A stretch of DNA of 64,000 bases from Chania fonticola_B (GTDB lineage Bacteria; Pseudomonadota; Gammaproteobacteria; Enterobacterales; Enterobacteriaceae): assembly GCF_048537545.1 (NCBI RefSeq), contig NZ_CP183218.1. One strand, written 5' to 3'. Below are positions 1-9,184 of the stretch, piece after piece. Positions within the stretch are counted from its first letter, which is position 1, and every line of letters begins with the position of its first letter. A model generated the notes under the pieces. It worked only from the letters and a program-made list of their open reading frames with translations. It was not told the DNA's origin and made no database searches. A program made the position numbers and the translations under genes.

Positions 1-744
1 TTGCTGCGGTTGATACCATACGCGCGCGATTGGCTGCACCTTTACCGGCCGTTTGATTTTCAGCGTGGCGTTCTGCGGCAGGCGGCTGACGTCGTCAATT
101 TCGCGGCCCACCAACTCGGCCCACTGTTCGCGGTTGTAGGGCGGGACGGCGCGTCCGGCTTTCTGGCTTTTCTCTAATTGCGCCAGGATATCGTCGCGCT
201 TCACCTTTTTGATGATGTGCTTGTTGGCCCAGCCAAAACGCACCGAGTCCGGGTTGGTGAGCAGGGTAATGGAGCGATAGGCGCTAAGGGTGATCAAACC
301 ATGCAGGTGGGTGTGCACAAACTCAAAACGTTGCTCAGGAGCCAGGCCAGACTCGATGGTAATGATCTGTTCTAACTCCGCCTTCAGGCGGTTGATCAGG
401 GCGATCTGCTGTTGTAGTGCCAGATACTCGGCTCTTTCGGTCTCAAGGCAAATGACACCGGGCAATCTTACCGCCGCCTTGCTGCTGATATGCTGGCGGT
501 TGTGGTGGATAAACAGCCGTTGGTAGTGTTCCAGTGCAAGGTCACGTGCAGCCTGGCCCACATGTTGCTCCACGCTGATCTGTTCTATGGCGGTATGTTC
601 CTTGCCTTTCTCGATTTCTGGCAGTCTGAACACCCTCGCTGCCAGCAACCGCAACGGCTGGACCTGCTGGTGGAGTTGCGCCAATGCCTGTTCCAGCTCG
701 CTAAAACGCGCATTCATTCTGCCGATCAGGCTGTACTTATCCAT
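1..744 (-). CDS. tus: DNA replication terminus site-binding protein Tus (3' end outside window)
   Basis: Tus binds Ter sites and stops replication forks arriving from one side. I translated 248 codons with no stop before the window edge. Family landmarks include SSKAAVRLPGV, RFGWANKHIIK and ALPQNA-like LPQNATLKIKRP followed by VKVQPIARVWY, which line up along E. coli Tus. E. coli Tus is 309 residues, so roughly 60 C-terminal residues lie outside. Two in-frame ATGs at 747 and 744 are possible. The second was chosen because GAGG lies just upstream. A Ter site sits directly before the start, as in E. coli, where Tus represses its own promoter. Confidence 0.95.
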   Translation of the reverse strand, partial: MDKYSLIGRMNARFSELEQALAQLHQQVQPLRLLAARVFRLPEIEKGKEHTAIEQISVEQHVGQAARDLALEHYQRLFIHHNRQHISSKAAVRLPGVICLETERAEYLALQQQIALINRLKAELEQIITIESGLAPEQRFEFVHTHLHGLITLSAYRSITLLTNPDSVRFGWANKHIIKKVKRDDILAQLEKSQKAGRAVPPYNREQWAELVGREIDDVSRLPQNATLKIKRPVKVQPIARVWYQPQQ

Positions 745-757
745 CATTACCTCGCAT

Positions 758-773
758 TTTAGTTACAACATAC
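758..773 (-). promoter_or_regulatory. Ter replication-arrest site overlapping the tus promoter region
   Basis: The minus strand reads GTATGTTGTAACTAAA, an exact match to the conserved Ter core. It lies 14 bp before the tus start, as TerB does in E. coli. By the usual rule the non-permissive face is the end with the conserved G-C pair 6 (the CTAAA end), so forks coming from the tus-coding side would be stopped and forks crossing this window leftward would pass. The blocking direction is inference from known Tus-Ter geometry. Confidence 0.93.
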
Positions 774-877
774 ATTGTAGGGCAGTATAACCTAGGTGGC
801 AACTTCAGCCTAAGAGTAGGGGCCGCTTAGGAGCGGAAAATATCCCCCGCATAATCCGGCTGGCATGAGGAGGCGAG

Positions 878-910
878 GAGCACGAAACTAATCCAGCATG
901 AACCGTGCTC
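878..910. terminator. Inverted repeat downstream of the DUF457 gene
   Basis: Arms GAGCACG and CGTGCTC enclose 19 nt, just beyond the stop codon at 927 of the minus-strand operon and about 130 bp from the tus start. No T-run follows, so intrinsic termination is only a possibility. Confidence 0.35.
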
Positions 911-926
911 CATCGATGCGCCCTGA

Positions 927-1994
927 TCACGGTATTGCTTTACTGTCAAAAATGCGCCTCCACACCCAGCTTAGCGTGTTGAAGAAATTAGCAGATGTGG
1001 ATAATTGGGTAATTTCGGGGGTGATGGACCAAACGCCGTGTTCATCTTTGCCAGCAATGTCATAACGGAAAAGATAGTCGGGTTCTAATCCCATGCGTAG
1101 ATCGGCAAGGATAAGGCGAAGCTCACCATCGTTTTGTTGTTGCGCATGGGCAGCGAGAAATCCATGTGTGAACCACCGTAGACGTTCCAACTGCGGCTCG
1201 GATATCAACTGCTCCAGTATAGCGTTGTCGCTTGGGTAAAAAGTAAATGACATTGCCTCTCGATCTGCAACAAGGGACCGGTCGCCGATCCAGTAACCTT
1301 TGGGTTCCATCACGATCACTCGCCATGCCAGGGTGTTGAACGGCAGGGGGGTTGAAAAACGTGGTGCGCTCTGTAAGTTCAGGACCGCCAGGCTTTGCGA
1401 TGCCGCTTTATCGATCAGTGCTTTGGCGCCGACACTCCACGCCAGGTAAACCGAGCTCACCAGCAAGCCCGCTACCAGCCAGTTGCGTGCTGCCCTGTCT
1501 CGGCCTGGCTCATTCGTTTGCTGCGAGGATTGGGAGGTTAGCCGCCAGGCAGCAATAACCCCTGTCAACAAGGGTACGGTATACAATGGATCAATGATGA
1601 AGATTGTCGCCCACATCACTGGCGGGGTCTTCATGGGCCAGAACAACTGGGTACCGTAGACGGTAAAAGCGTCCAGCAGAGGATGTGTTATCAAGGCAAG
1701 CCAGATCGCCAATAGCCACCGCAGCGGGGATCTTTGCACTAGGCTGCTGCGGGATTTAAGCACTAACCAGAGCAATAATCCCAACACCGTTAACAGCAAA
1801 AGTGAATGTGATGGCCCCCGATGCCAGGTCACTTCTGTCACAACATCACGGCTGAACAATTTAAACCAAACCACGTCCAGATCGGGCAAAGTCCCGAGTA
1901 TACCGCCAGCCAGTATCGCCATGCGCCGATGGCGTGGAGGGGCGACAAGTGCAGCAACACTGCTGCCAAGAACAATTTGTGTTAATGAGTCCAT
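927..1994 (-). CDS. Membrane-bound metal-dependent hydrolase, YdjM/DUF457 family
   Basis: A 355-residue multi-spanning membrane protein of the DUF457 (YdjM-like) family, annotated by homology as metal-dependent hydrolases. The start shows the typical MDSLTQIVLGSSVAA. Conserved polar residues sit in LGTLPDLDV and in WHRGPSHSLL, probable metal ligands, then HPLLDAFTVYGTQLFWP. The C-terminal half (about residues 185-355) is soluble-looking. The start at 1994 is preferred over 2006 because family members begin at MDSLT. The gene overlaps the upstream stop by 13 nt, so it is the last gene of a coupled four-gene operon. The substrate is unknown. Confidence 0.8.
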   Translation of the reverse strand: MDSLTQIVLGSSVAALVAPPRHRRMAILAGGILGTLPDLDVVWFKLFSRDVVTEVTWHRGPSHSLLLLTVLGLLLWLVLKSRSSLVQRSPLRWLLAIWLALITHPLLDAFTVYGTQLFWPMKTPPVMWATIFIIDPLYTVPLLTGVIAAWRLTSQSSQQTNEPGRDRAARNWLVAGLLVSSVYLAWSVGAKALIDKAASQSLAVLNLQSAPRFSTPLPFNTLAWRVIVMEPKGYWIGDRSLVADREAMSFTFYPSDNAILEQLISEPQLERLRWFTHGFLAAHAQQQNDGELRLILADLRMGLEPDYLFRYDIAGKDEHGVWSITPEITQLSTSANFFNTLSWVWRRIFDSKAIP

Positions 1995-2707
1995 GGAAGT
2001 TTCCAACGGTCTGTTTTATCGCCCTGTTGGGCAAGCTGTACTTTTATCCACCGGTCATGCAGCCATTGTTCAGATTTACGGCGAGCAAGTAGCGTTGCCC
2101 ATTGCAAATCTCGCTCGAACAACATGGGTTTCTCATCGCTGCCGACTATGACCCAGAACCAACTCCCATCAGCAAGATTACGTGCCTTGAGTTTTACACC
2201 GGTGATCTGAACTGTCTCACTACGGCCAGAGTGAGTAATACGCACCGGTTCAATGTGGGGAGCGACAGAAGCCACCTTCATGTTGACCAGCAAATCGGGC
2301 GCAGCCCTGCGCAGGAATTCGGTTGCAATCTGCTCAGAGCGTTCTCGGGATGGTAAAGGTTTTCCTGCCAGCTCTAGCGAGATGTTAGCAAAACCTTTGA
2401 GTGTTCCATCGGGGGCGATCACAGTACTAAAGTGTTCACCCTCCAGGACGGCATTCCGTCCGTCACGCCTCTCGTAGCGGCTAAGCACTACGGCCTTACT
2501 ATCCAGAGTAACTGAACGCTGACTGGTGAGATGATGAGTATCAGGGATGCTGACTGAGTCATGACCAACTGCGCCAGTAGCTGCCTGCAAGGCGAAAGCG
2601 GAAAAACCAGCTGTAAGCCCAATACCGATGTGGAGCACCAGGACAAAGCGGTAGAGGTTCCACCAGACAGTGAGGACTGAAGTGAGCGAAGAACGTTTAG
2701 CGTTCAT
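1982..2707 (-). CDS. Membrane-anchored protein of unknown function
   Basis: 241 residues with one hydrophobic N-terminal segment (about residues 14-35, around LYRFVLVLHIGIGL), so probably anchored in the inner membrane or exported. The rest is a soluble domain with FANISLELAGKPLPSRERSEQIA and a later KLKARNLADGSWFWVIVG stretch. I do not recognise a named family; a PepSY-like fold is conceivable but not shown. The start at 2707 has a GAGGAAAT ribosome site. Its ATG overlaps the stop of the MFS gene (ATGA) and its end overlaps the DUF457 gene, so the three are translationally coupled. Confidence 0.7.
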   Translation of the reverse strand: MNAKRSSLTSVLTVWWNLYRFVLVLHIGIGLTAGFSAFALQAATGAVGHDSVSIPDTHHLTSQRSVTLDSKAVVLSRYERRDGRNAVLEGEHFSTVIAPDGTLKGFANISLELAGKPLPSRERSEQIATEFLRRAAPDLLVNMKVASVAPHIEPVRITHSGRSETVQITGVKLKARNLADGSWFWVIVGSDEKPMLFERDLQWATLLARRKSEQWLHDRWIKVQLAQQGDKTDRWKLPWTH

Positions 2708-3945
2708 GATTTCCTCGGGGATGAGGCAAGTGATGCGCTTTTCATCACGCAGATACTGGCCAGTAAAAGCGTCACCGTGAGACCCGCAAGGAGCGGAACG
2801 AAACCGGGTACCCATGACGCGATAAGCGGGCCAATACTGGCGCCGATGAACAAGACAAAGCCATTCAGTGCCATGCCAGCTGCGCGGTCAGGTACGGCCA
2901 GATCGCCAAATCGGCTAATCATTGCCGGGACAGCCAAAGCGACACCGGTAACGAAGAGCAGGCTCCCGATGCCAATACCTATTATCGTCTGCGACAAAAT
3001 CGCCTCCAGGGTGAGGCCAACAGCTGCAACTAGGTAACCCACACTTGCGACACCCGGCATCCCGAATCTGTTTGCAAGCGGTCCAACCAGCAAGGCCATG
3101 AACATACCTGGCAATCCAGACAGGCGAAGTGCAATGACCAGGTCAGGATCCAGGTTCAACCCTGCCAAATGGGGTCCCAACAGTGTATACATCGCAACAA
3201 AAGACAGGAGAAGAGTGATATGCGCGCATGAAAGCAGCACAATGGCAGGCCGCATGGCAATCTTGCCTAGCGCGATGAAACGATGGCCCAGGTGGCCATC
3301 AACGGCAGTGCGGACGGGTTCCTGGATCAGTAGCACAATGAATGGGAGTACGGCCATCAGGCCAGTTCCTGTTGCTATAAATACCCAGATCCAACCCCAT
3401 TGTAGCGCCACCCAGGCAGCGAACACTTGCCCTAGGATACCCGCCACAAGAAAAGACGTAGACATGGCCCCGATGGCAATTGCCCGATGGCGTGGCAATA
3501 CTGATTCGGCAAGATAGGCCAGTGCCACAGGGGCGAAACTGGATGCAGCGAGCCCCTGCAACATCCGTAGCCCCGCCAACCAGGGCAAGGAAGGCGCAAA
3601 AACGCAGGCGAGTGTGGCAACCGACAGTGCACTCAGCCCGACCAGCATGATTAGCCGACGGCCATACTGATCGGATAACGGCCCCCAGAACAGGAATCCA
3701 ACAGCATAGGCCAGGCTGAAACAACTGGCTAGCGCGAACGTGACTGAGCCTGGTGTTGCCGAGCCGAACGATTGAGCGACAGGTGTGAGTAGAGGGATTG
3801 CCAGATAAAGCTGGGTCAGCACCAACAACGCCACCACGACCAGTAACGTAACTTCACGTCCACTCGCGCTATGAGCTGGGTTTTGGTGGGTGTTGTTGCT
3901 GGCGGGGCCAACCGCCATAACTATAGTGTTGTTGTAATCAGCCAT
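2704..3945 (-). CDS. MFS transporter, drug:H+ antiporter type (12 TM)
   Basis: 413 residues with about 12 membrane helices and the MFS loop signature GPLSDQYGRRLIM between TM2 and TM3, typical of DHA1-type efflux pumps. Substrate unknown. Start chosen at 3945 (MADYNN) because the longer reading frame upstream is only the antisense side of the neighbouring SDR gene. Start and SDR stop overlap by 8 nt. The pump lies in an operon controlled, by position, from the divergent TetR gene at 4765, the usual layout for an inducible efflux unit. Confidence 0.85.
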   Translation of the reverse strand: MADYNNTIVMAVGPASNNTHQNPAHSASGREVTLLVVVALLVLTQLYLAIPLLTPVAQSFGSATPGSVTFALASCFSLAYAVGFLFWGPLSDQYGRRLIMLVGLSALSVATLACVFAPSLPWLAGLRMLQGLAASSFAPVALAYLAESVLPRHRAIAIGAMSTSFLVAGILGQVFAAWVALQWGWIWVFIATGTGLMAVLPFIVLLIQEPVRTAVDGHLGHRFIALGKIAMRPAIVLLSCAHITLLLSFVAMYTLLGPHLAGLNLDPDLVIALRLSGLPGMFMALLVGPLANRFGMPGVASVGYLVAAVGLTLEAILSQTIIGIGIGSLLFVTGVALAVPAMISRFGDLAVPDRAAGMALNGFVLFIGASIGPLIASWVPGFVPLLAGLTVTLLLASICVMKSASLASSPRKS

Positions 3946-4657
3946 AGAATCCTGTTTCCGATACCGGAACGGCTCCTCCAACCATAACGGAGTGCACCTG
4001 ACGTGCTGCGTGTAATTCCCAGAATTGTTCAGCGATGTCTGCCGGTGCGACGGTATCACTTTTTCCAATCCCGCCTGGCGTTCCCTCAACGAAACCATTG
4101 ACGACCACTTCACCGACATGAATGTCACGTGGTGCGAGGGTATGCGCCAGGATATGGGTGGCTTTACGTTGCGCTGCAACACTGATGGCCAGCGCAGCAT
4201 AATTGACGGCGAAGGCATTGATTTGCGGGTGATCCAGTGCCATGACGCCGCTGGTCACCAGTACTGTCCCTTTCGATACTGCGAGGTCTTCCTGGCTCTC
4301 CTGTACGGCAGCGATATAACCAGCAACCCGGAGATCGAAACTCTTGCTCAGCTCTGTAGGAGAGGTGGACAGCAGGTCGCCTTCGATATCGAGAAAGACG
4401 TTCCAGTGCAGGATACCTATGGGCCCAAGTATCTTACGTACACTCTTGACGACATGCTGTATCGCCTTAACGTCGCTCAAATCGGCCGAGAAAGCCTTAA
4501 CCTTGATACCTTCGGCCGTCAGCTCGGCTTCCGCTTTAGCAAGACGTTGAACATTACGTGCAATCAGGGCAACAGGATGACCAGCCTTGCCAAAACGGCG
4601 GGCAACCGCGTGAGAGATGCCCGGGCCATATCCACAAATAAGAATGGTGTTCTTCAT
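3938..4657 (-). CDS. SDR-family oxidoreductase-like protein without the catalytic lysine
   Basis: 239 residues. The Rossmann nucleotide-binding start CGYGPGISHAVARRF (residues 8-22) and the conserved Ser136 (LVTSGVM) and Tyr153 are present. The canonical YxxxK lysine at Y+4 is replaced by Ala157 (NYAALAIS), so the classical proton relay is incomplete; Lys165 is nearby but out of register. The protein may be a divergent reductase or a non-catalytic member. First gene of the operon running to 927 and divergent from the TetR gene. Confidence 0.8.
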   Translation of the reverse strand: MKNTILICGYGPGISHAVARRFGKAGHPVALIARNVQRLAKAEAELTAEGIKVKAFSADLSDVKAIQHVVKSVRKILGPIGILHWNVFLDIEGDLLSTSPTELSKSFDLRVAGYIAAVQESQEDLAVSKGTVLVTSGVMALDHPQINAFAVNYAALAISVAAQRKATHILAHTLAPRDIHVGEVVVNGFVEGTPGGIGKSDTVAPADIAEQFWELHAARQVHSVMVGGAVPVSETGFYG

Positions 4658-4691
4658 AATCCATACTCCAGTTAACAGGTAAAATTACAAC

Positions 4692-4709
4692 TCCAACGTT
4701 TTAGTTGGA
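4692..4709. promoter_or_regulatory. Candidate TetR operator between divergent genes
   Basis: A perfect inverted repeat TCCAAC-N6-GTTGGA lies in the 107-bp gap between the SDR start (4657) and the TetR start (4765). Position and symmetry fit autoregulation and control of the efflux operon. Binding is inference. Confidence 0.5.
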
Positions 4710-4764
4710 AATTACTATAGTATGATTACGCAATAACCACAACCGATAGTTAAGAGAGTAAAAA

Positions 4765-5352
4765 ATGGCCTGGGATACTGAAGGGACTAAACGTAAAATT
4801 CTGCAAGCAGCGATGGCTGAATTTGCCCAGTTTGGCCCGAATGGCACTACCCACGAACGGATCGCCAGACAGGCTGGAGTCAATAAAGAACGTGTTTACA
4901 ATTACTTTGGCGACAAGTCGGCGTTATTCGCAGCCGTGTTACGCAATGAACTAGCCAAGGTGGCACTGGCTGTGCCTGTACAATCCTTTGCTGTTGAAGA
5001 TATTGGAGATTACGCGGGGCGTGCTTATGACTATCACCTCGAAAACCCTGAGCTTAGCAGGCTTATGCGTTGGGAAGGGCTAGCTTACGACGGAGAGGTG
5101 CCGGACGAAGAACTGCGACGTGAATATTATGGCTATAAGGTTCAGGCCGTAACCGATGGGCAGCACCAGGGAGTTGTTACCCAGGCCCTTGACGCCGATC
5201 ACCTGGCTTTTCTGATATTGGCTCTGGCCGGATGGTGGTCTGCAGTACCACAGGTCGCGCGTATGTTAACGGGGCCAGACAGCGTTGAAGAGCATGCCAG
5301 ACGGAGAGCTTCTGTCGTTGAGGCTGCCCGGCGCCTGGCTACAGCCCCATAA
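4765..5352 (+). CDS. TetR/AcrR family transcriptional regulator
   Basis: 195 residues. The N-terminal helix-turn-helix (about residues 10-55) contains HERIARQAGVNKERVYNYFG, a standard TetR recognition helix. The remaining ligand-binding domain is helical and diverged. Divergent from the SDR-MFS operon, with a palindrome in the shared promoter, so it is the likely local repressor. Ligand unknown. Confidence 0.88.
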   Translation: MAWDTEGTKRKILQAAMAEFAQFGPNGTTHERIARQAGVNKERVYNYFGDKSALFAAVLRNELAKVALAVPVQSFAVEDIGDYAGRAYDYHLENPELSRLMRWEGLAYDGEVPDEELRREYYGYKVQAVTDGQHQGVVTQALDADHLAFLILALAGWWSAVPQVARMLTGPDSVEEHARRRASVVEAARRLATAP

Positions 5353-5432
5353 AATGAATGTTGGAAAAAGCACGGGTAAAACCCATTAAGCAAAATCATG
5401 ACAGTATCTTTCCTCAGTCATAATAAGCGCAG

Positions 5433-5457
5433 AAGGGGCGCTGCATGTGCGCCCCTT
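5433..5457. terminator. Hairpin between convergent TetR and ynfM genes
   Basis: Arms AAGGGGCGC and GCGCCCCTT with a 7-nt loop, followed on the plus strand by GGTTTTCC. Its core resembles palindromes at 36756 and 44673. It probably terminates one or both converging transcripts. Confidence 0.65.
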
Positions 5458-5477
5458 GGTTTTCCCTGTGCAGGATA

Positions 5478-6764
5478 TTAAACACGCGCGGCTTCCGGCA
5501 ATTTCTTCAGGTAGTGGCCAACCAGCAGGGCCAGCAACAGCATCAAGCTGATAAAGGCGACTACGCCGCCCCAGCCAAAGTTATGCCAGAACACGCCGCC
5601 CAGCGTACCGGCAACGCTGGAACCCACGTAATAACAAAACAGATAGAGCGAAGAAGCCTGGCCTTTGGCCCGGCGTGCGCGGCGGCCAATCCAACTGCTG
5701 GCAACCGAGTGGGCGGCAAAGAAACCGGCGGTGAACAGCATCATGCCAATAAAGATCACAGTGACAGGGGCCAGGGCGGTGATCAGTATCCCGATCAGCA
5801 TAATGATAATGGACGCCAGCAGCACCGGGCCGCGGCCAAATTTGGAGGTCAGGGCACCCGCTTTGGGTGAACTGTAAGAACCGGTGAGATACACCACCGA
5901 CAACAGGCCCACAATTGCCTGGCTAAGATGATAAGGATCGCTCAGCAGGCGGTAGCCAATGTAGTTGAACATTGTCACAAAGCTACCCATCAGCAGGAAC
6001 CCTTCGGCAAACAGCAGCGGCAGCCCCTTATCGTGCCAATGCAGCTTAAAGTTAATCAGCAACGTTCTTGGCCGCAATGAACTAGCGCGGAAGTGCTTGG
6101 ATGCGGGCAGAATGCGCCAGAACATGCAAGCCGCCGCCAGGGCGAACACCCCAATCACCGCCAGCGAGATCCGCCAGGAGAAGAAATCGGTGAGCACCCC
6201 GGTCACCAGGCGCCCGCTCATCCCACCGATGGAGTTGCCGCTGATATAAAGGCCCATAGAAAAGGCCACGAAGCTCGGGTGGATCTCTTCGCTCAGATAG
6301 GTCATACCGACTGCCGCAACCCCGCTCAGCGAAAGCCCAATCAACGCCCGCATCACCAAGATGCCGTGCCAACTGGTCATGAAGGCACAAATCAGCGTAC
6401 AGATTGCCGCCAACAGCAGGGCCACCACCATCACCGACTTGCGGCCGATCGCATCTGACAGCGGGCCGGTAAACATCAGGCCGATGGCCAACATCCCAGT
6501 GGAGAAGGAAAGAGAAAGGCTGCTCTCCGCTGGGGAGATACCAAAATCTTGCGAAAGCACCGGCAAGATCGGTTGCACACAGTACAGCAACGCAAAGGTA
6601 GCCAGCCCGGCAGAGAACAGCGCCAAGGTCACACGCATAAACTGCGGTGTACCGCGTTCGATGTAGGGGAGTTTATTCAGCGTGGTGCGTTTGGTTGTTG
6701 GGGCACTGTCAGGCGCAGGCAGCGTTTTTGGCATACTGGCCGCAGAACGCGAAGCGGTTGTCAC
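5478..6764 (-). CDS. ynfM: MFS transporter YnfM
   Basis: 428 residues and about 12 TM helices after a polar 35-residue N-terminal tail. The MFS motif GPLSDAIGRKSVMV is present. Sequence and position identify YnfM, a putative efflux transporter whose substrate is not firmly known. It is divergent from the ynfL-type LysR regulator and followed by mlc, the same arrangement as in E. coli (ynfL, ynfM and mlc). Confidence 0.88.
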   Translation of the reverse strand: MTTASRSAASMPKTLPAPDSAPTTKRTTLNKLPYIERGTPQFMRVTLALFSAGLATFALLYCVQPILPVLSQDFGISPAESSLSLSFSTGMLAIGLMFTGPLSDAIGRKSVMVVALLLAAICTLICAFMTSWHGILVMRALIGLSLSGVAAVGMTYLSEEIHPSFVAFSMGLYISGNSIGGMSGRLVTGVLTDFFSWRISLAVIGVFALAAACMFWRILPASKHFRASSLRPRTLLINFKLHWHDKGLPLLFAEGFLLMGSFVTMFNYIGYRLLSDPYHLSQAIVGLLSVVYLTGSYSSPKAGALTSKFGRGPVLLASIIIMLIGILITALAPVTVIFIGMMLFTAGFFAAHSVASSWIGRRARRAKGQASSLYLFCYYVGSSVAGTLGGVFWHNFGWGGVVAFISLMLLLALLVGHYLKKLPEAARV

Positions 6765-6878
6765 AGCGGTTCCTTACCGGGTTAGGGAGATAAAAAATAC
6801 GTCTTGAGTCACAAAATCATAGGGAGCGGCCAGTTTTTTGTCTAATATATTAATCATCCTAATTAAGATGTTTAAAGT

Positions 6879-7781
6879 ATGAATATCGAGCTCAGACATT
6901 TGCGTTACTTTGTGGCCGTCGCTGAAGAACTGCATTTTGGCCGGGCGGCGGAGCGGCTACGGATCTCCCAGCCGCCCCTTAGCCAACAGATCCAGGCACT
7001 GGAGGATATGGTGGGCGCGCGTTTGCTGGCACGCAATAACCGTAACGTCAGCCTGACCCAGGCGGGGGAGATGTTCTTGAAAGAGGCCTATCAGGTGCTT
7101 GCCCAGGTCAACCGGGCAGCAGAGAAGGCGGCGCGCCTGGAGCGTGGTGAACTGGGTGAACTGACGATTGGTTTTACCTCTTCGGCTCCGTTTATCAGCG
7201 TGGTTTCCCGTAGCTTGCGAGCCTTTCGCCAGTTATCACCGGATGTGCATATCAAAATGCGTGAGGTGAACACCAAGCAACAGCTTGAACCGCTGCTCAA
7301 CGGTGACCTTGATCTGGGCGTGATGCGCAATACCCGCTTGCCGGATGCGCTGCAGCATCAGTTGTTATTACGCGAGCCCTTGCTTGCCGTAGTGCCGAAT
7401 GGCCACCCGTTAACCCTAAAGGCATCAGGCACGCTGCGTTTCAGCGATTTGGCCCAGGAACCCTTCGTGTTCTTTTCCCGCGAAGTGGGCACCGCGCTGT
7501 ATGACGAAATTCTGGCTTTACTGGCCAATGCCGGGATCGCCCCTTACATCACGCAAGAAGTGGGGGAAGCGATGACTATTATCGGTCTGGTCGCGGCCGG
7601 GTTGGGGATTTCCATTTTGCCGATGTCATTTGGCAGAGTGAAGATCGATGGGGTGACCTATCTCCCCTTAGCCGAGCCGGAGGCGATGACTGAGGTCTGG
7701 TTGGTGCATCATCGCAGCAGGCCGTTAACGGCAGCGGCCAAGGCGTTAATGGCGCTGATGCTCGAACCCAAAGCTGGGTAA
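6879..7781 (+). CDS. ynfL: LysR-type regulator YnfL
   Basis: 300 residues. LysR winged helix at residues 1-60 (LRHLRYFVAVAEELHFGRAA, then ISQPPLSQQIQALE). The effector domain begins about residue 90. Divergent from ynfM, which it probably controls. Ligand unknown. The same ynfL-ynfM pair sits beside mlc in E. coli. Confidence 0.88.
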   Translation: MNIELRHLRYFVAVAEELHFGRAAERLRISQPPLSQQIQALEDMVGARLLARNNRNVSLTQAGEMFLKEAYQVLAQVNRAAEKAARLERGELGELTIGFTSSAPFISVVSRSLRAFRQLSPDVHIKMREVNTKQQLEPLLNGDLDLGVMRNTRLPDALQHQLLLREPLLAVVPNGHPLTLKASGTLRFSDLAQEPFVFFSREVGTALYDEILALLANAGIAPYITQEVGEAMTIIGLVAAGLGISILPMSFGRVKIDGVTYLPLAEPEAMTEVWLVHHRSRPLTAAAKALMALMLEPKAG

Positions 7782-7924
7782 GTAAGAGGCGTTTTTGGCG
7801 GAAAGCTCGGTGAATTTGTGCTGTTAATCACATAACGAATCAAATAGTTGACGCTGTATTCCAAAAGCCCCACCATAGCCCCTAATCTTTATTTAGAAGC
7901 GCGAAAAATAGCAGGAGCGGGTGT

Positions 7925-9142
7925 GTGATTGCGGATGGGCAGCCTGGGCATATTGATCAGATCAAGCAAACCAATGCAGGGGCAGTTTACCGGCTGATAG
8001 ATCGGCTGGGACCGATTTCGCGCATCGAATTATCCAAGCGGGCACAGCTGGCACCTGCCAGTATCACCAAGATAGTGCGTGAGCTGCTCGAAGCGCATCT
8101 GGTTAAAGAAACCGAATATCAGGAAGTGGGCAGCCGTGGCCGACCGGCCGTTGGCCTGGTGCTTGACACCGAAGCCTGGCATTACCTCTCTGCACGTATC
8201 AGCCGTGGCACCATTACCCTGGCGCTGCGCGATCTCAGTAGCAAGATGGTGGTTGAAGAACTGCTGCCGTTAAAAGCCGAACATCCCGAACCGTTATTAC
8301 AGCGTATCGTTAGTGAAGTCGATCAGTTCTTTATCCGCCACCAAAGCAAACTGGAACGTTTAACCGCCATCGCCATCACACTGCCCGGCATGATTGATAC
8401 CGCCGCGGGTATTGTTCACCGCATGCCGTTTTATGACGTCAACGAAATGGCGTTGGGGCCAGCGCTAGAGGCACTGACGGGCCTGCCGGTTTATGTTCAG
8501 CATGATATCTGCGCCTGGACGATGGCAGAGGCGCTGTATGGCGCATCCCGTGGCAGCCACAACGTCATTCAGGTCGTCATCGACCATAACGTTGGTGCAG
8601 GGGTGATCACTAACGGACGCGTACTGCATGCGGGTAGCAGCAGCGTGGTGGAGATAGGTCACACACAGGTCGATCCGTACGGTAAACGCTGCTATTGCGG
8701 CAACCATGGTTGCCTGGAAACGGTCGCCAGTATTGAAAACATGCTGGAAATTGCCCAGCAACGTTTGGGAGGCTCGATGTCTTCCATGCTGCATGGCGCA
8801 CCATTGACCGTGGAATCGCTATGCGATGCGGCAATGGCTGGCGATCAGTTAGCCAAAGATATTATTCTTGGCGTCGGGCACAGCGTCGGGCGCATTGTGG
8901 CGATCATGGTCAACCTGTTCAATCCGGAAAAAATCCTGGTAGGTTCACCGTTGAACCGGGCCGCTGAAATTCTGCATCCGGCGATTGCTTCCTGCATTCG
9001 TCAGCAATCCTTGCCTGCGTACAGCGAGCATGTTCAAGTTGAATCCACCCAGTTCTTCAACCAAGGCACCATGCCGGGAGCCGCACTGGTGAAAGAAGCC
9101 ATGTATAACGGTTCTTTGTTGGTGAAGTTGCTACAAGGTTGA
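7925..9142 (+). CDS. mlc: Global sugar-metabolism repressor Mlc
   Basis: 405 residues, nearly colinear with E. coli Mlc, the ROK-family repressor of ptsG, manXYZ, malT and others, relieved by binding dephosphorylated EIICB-Glc. It has an N-terminal helix-turn-helix around SRIELSKRAQLAPASITKIV, a ROK domain with GHTQVDPYG and the zinc-binding CYCGNHGC. A GTG start is used at 7925 (IADGQPGHIDQIKQT follows), with AGGAGCGG upstream. E. coli has ynfK next; here a four-gene insert intervenes. Confidence 0.95.
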   Translation: MIADGQPGHIDQIKQTNAGAVYRLIDRLGPISRIELSKRAQLAPASITKIVRELLEAHLVKETEYQEVGSRGRPAVGLVLDTEAWHYLSARISRGTITLALRDLSSKMVVEELLPLKAEHPEPLLQRIVSEVDQFFIRHQSKLERLTAIAITLPGMIDTAAGIVHRMPFYDVNEMALGPALEALTGLPVYVQHDICAWTMAEALYGASRGSHNVIQVVIDHNVGAGVITNGRVLHAGSSSVVEIGHTQVDPYGKRCYCGNHGCLETVASIENMLEIAQQRLGGSMSSMLHGAPLTVESLCDAAMAGDQLAKDIILGVGHSVGRIVAIMVNLFNPEKILVGSPLNRAAEILHPAIASCIRQQSLPAYSEHVQVESTQFFNQGTMPGAALVKEAMYNGSLLVKLLQG

Positions 9143-9184
9143 TTTAGCCTGTGGCATTAACTACCCGGGAATTGAACCCAAAAA

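Noticed and set aside
4025..4675. Long open frame antisense to the SDR gene
   Set aside because: It mirrors the SDR codons, has no ribosome site and shows no family features.
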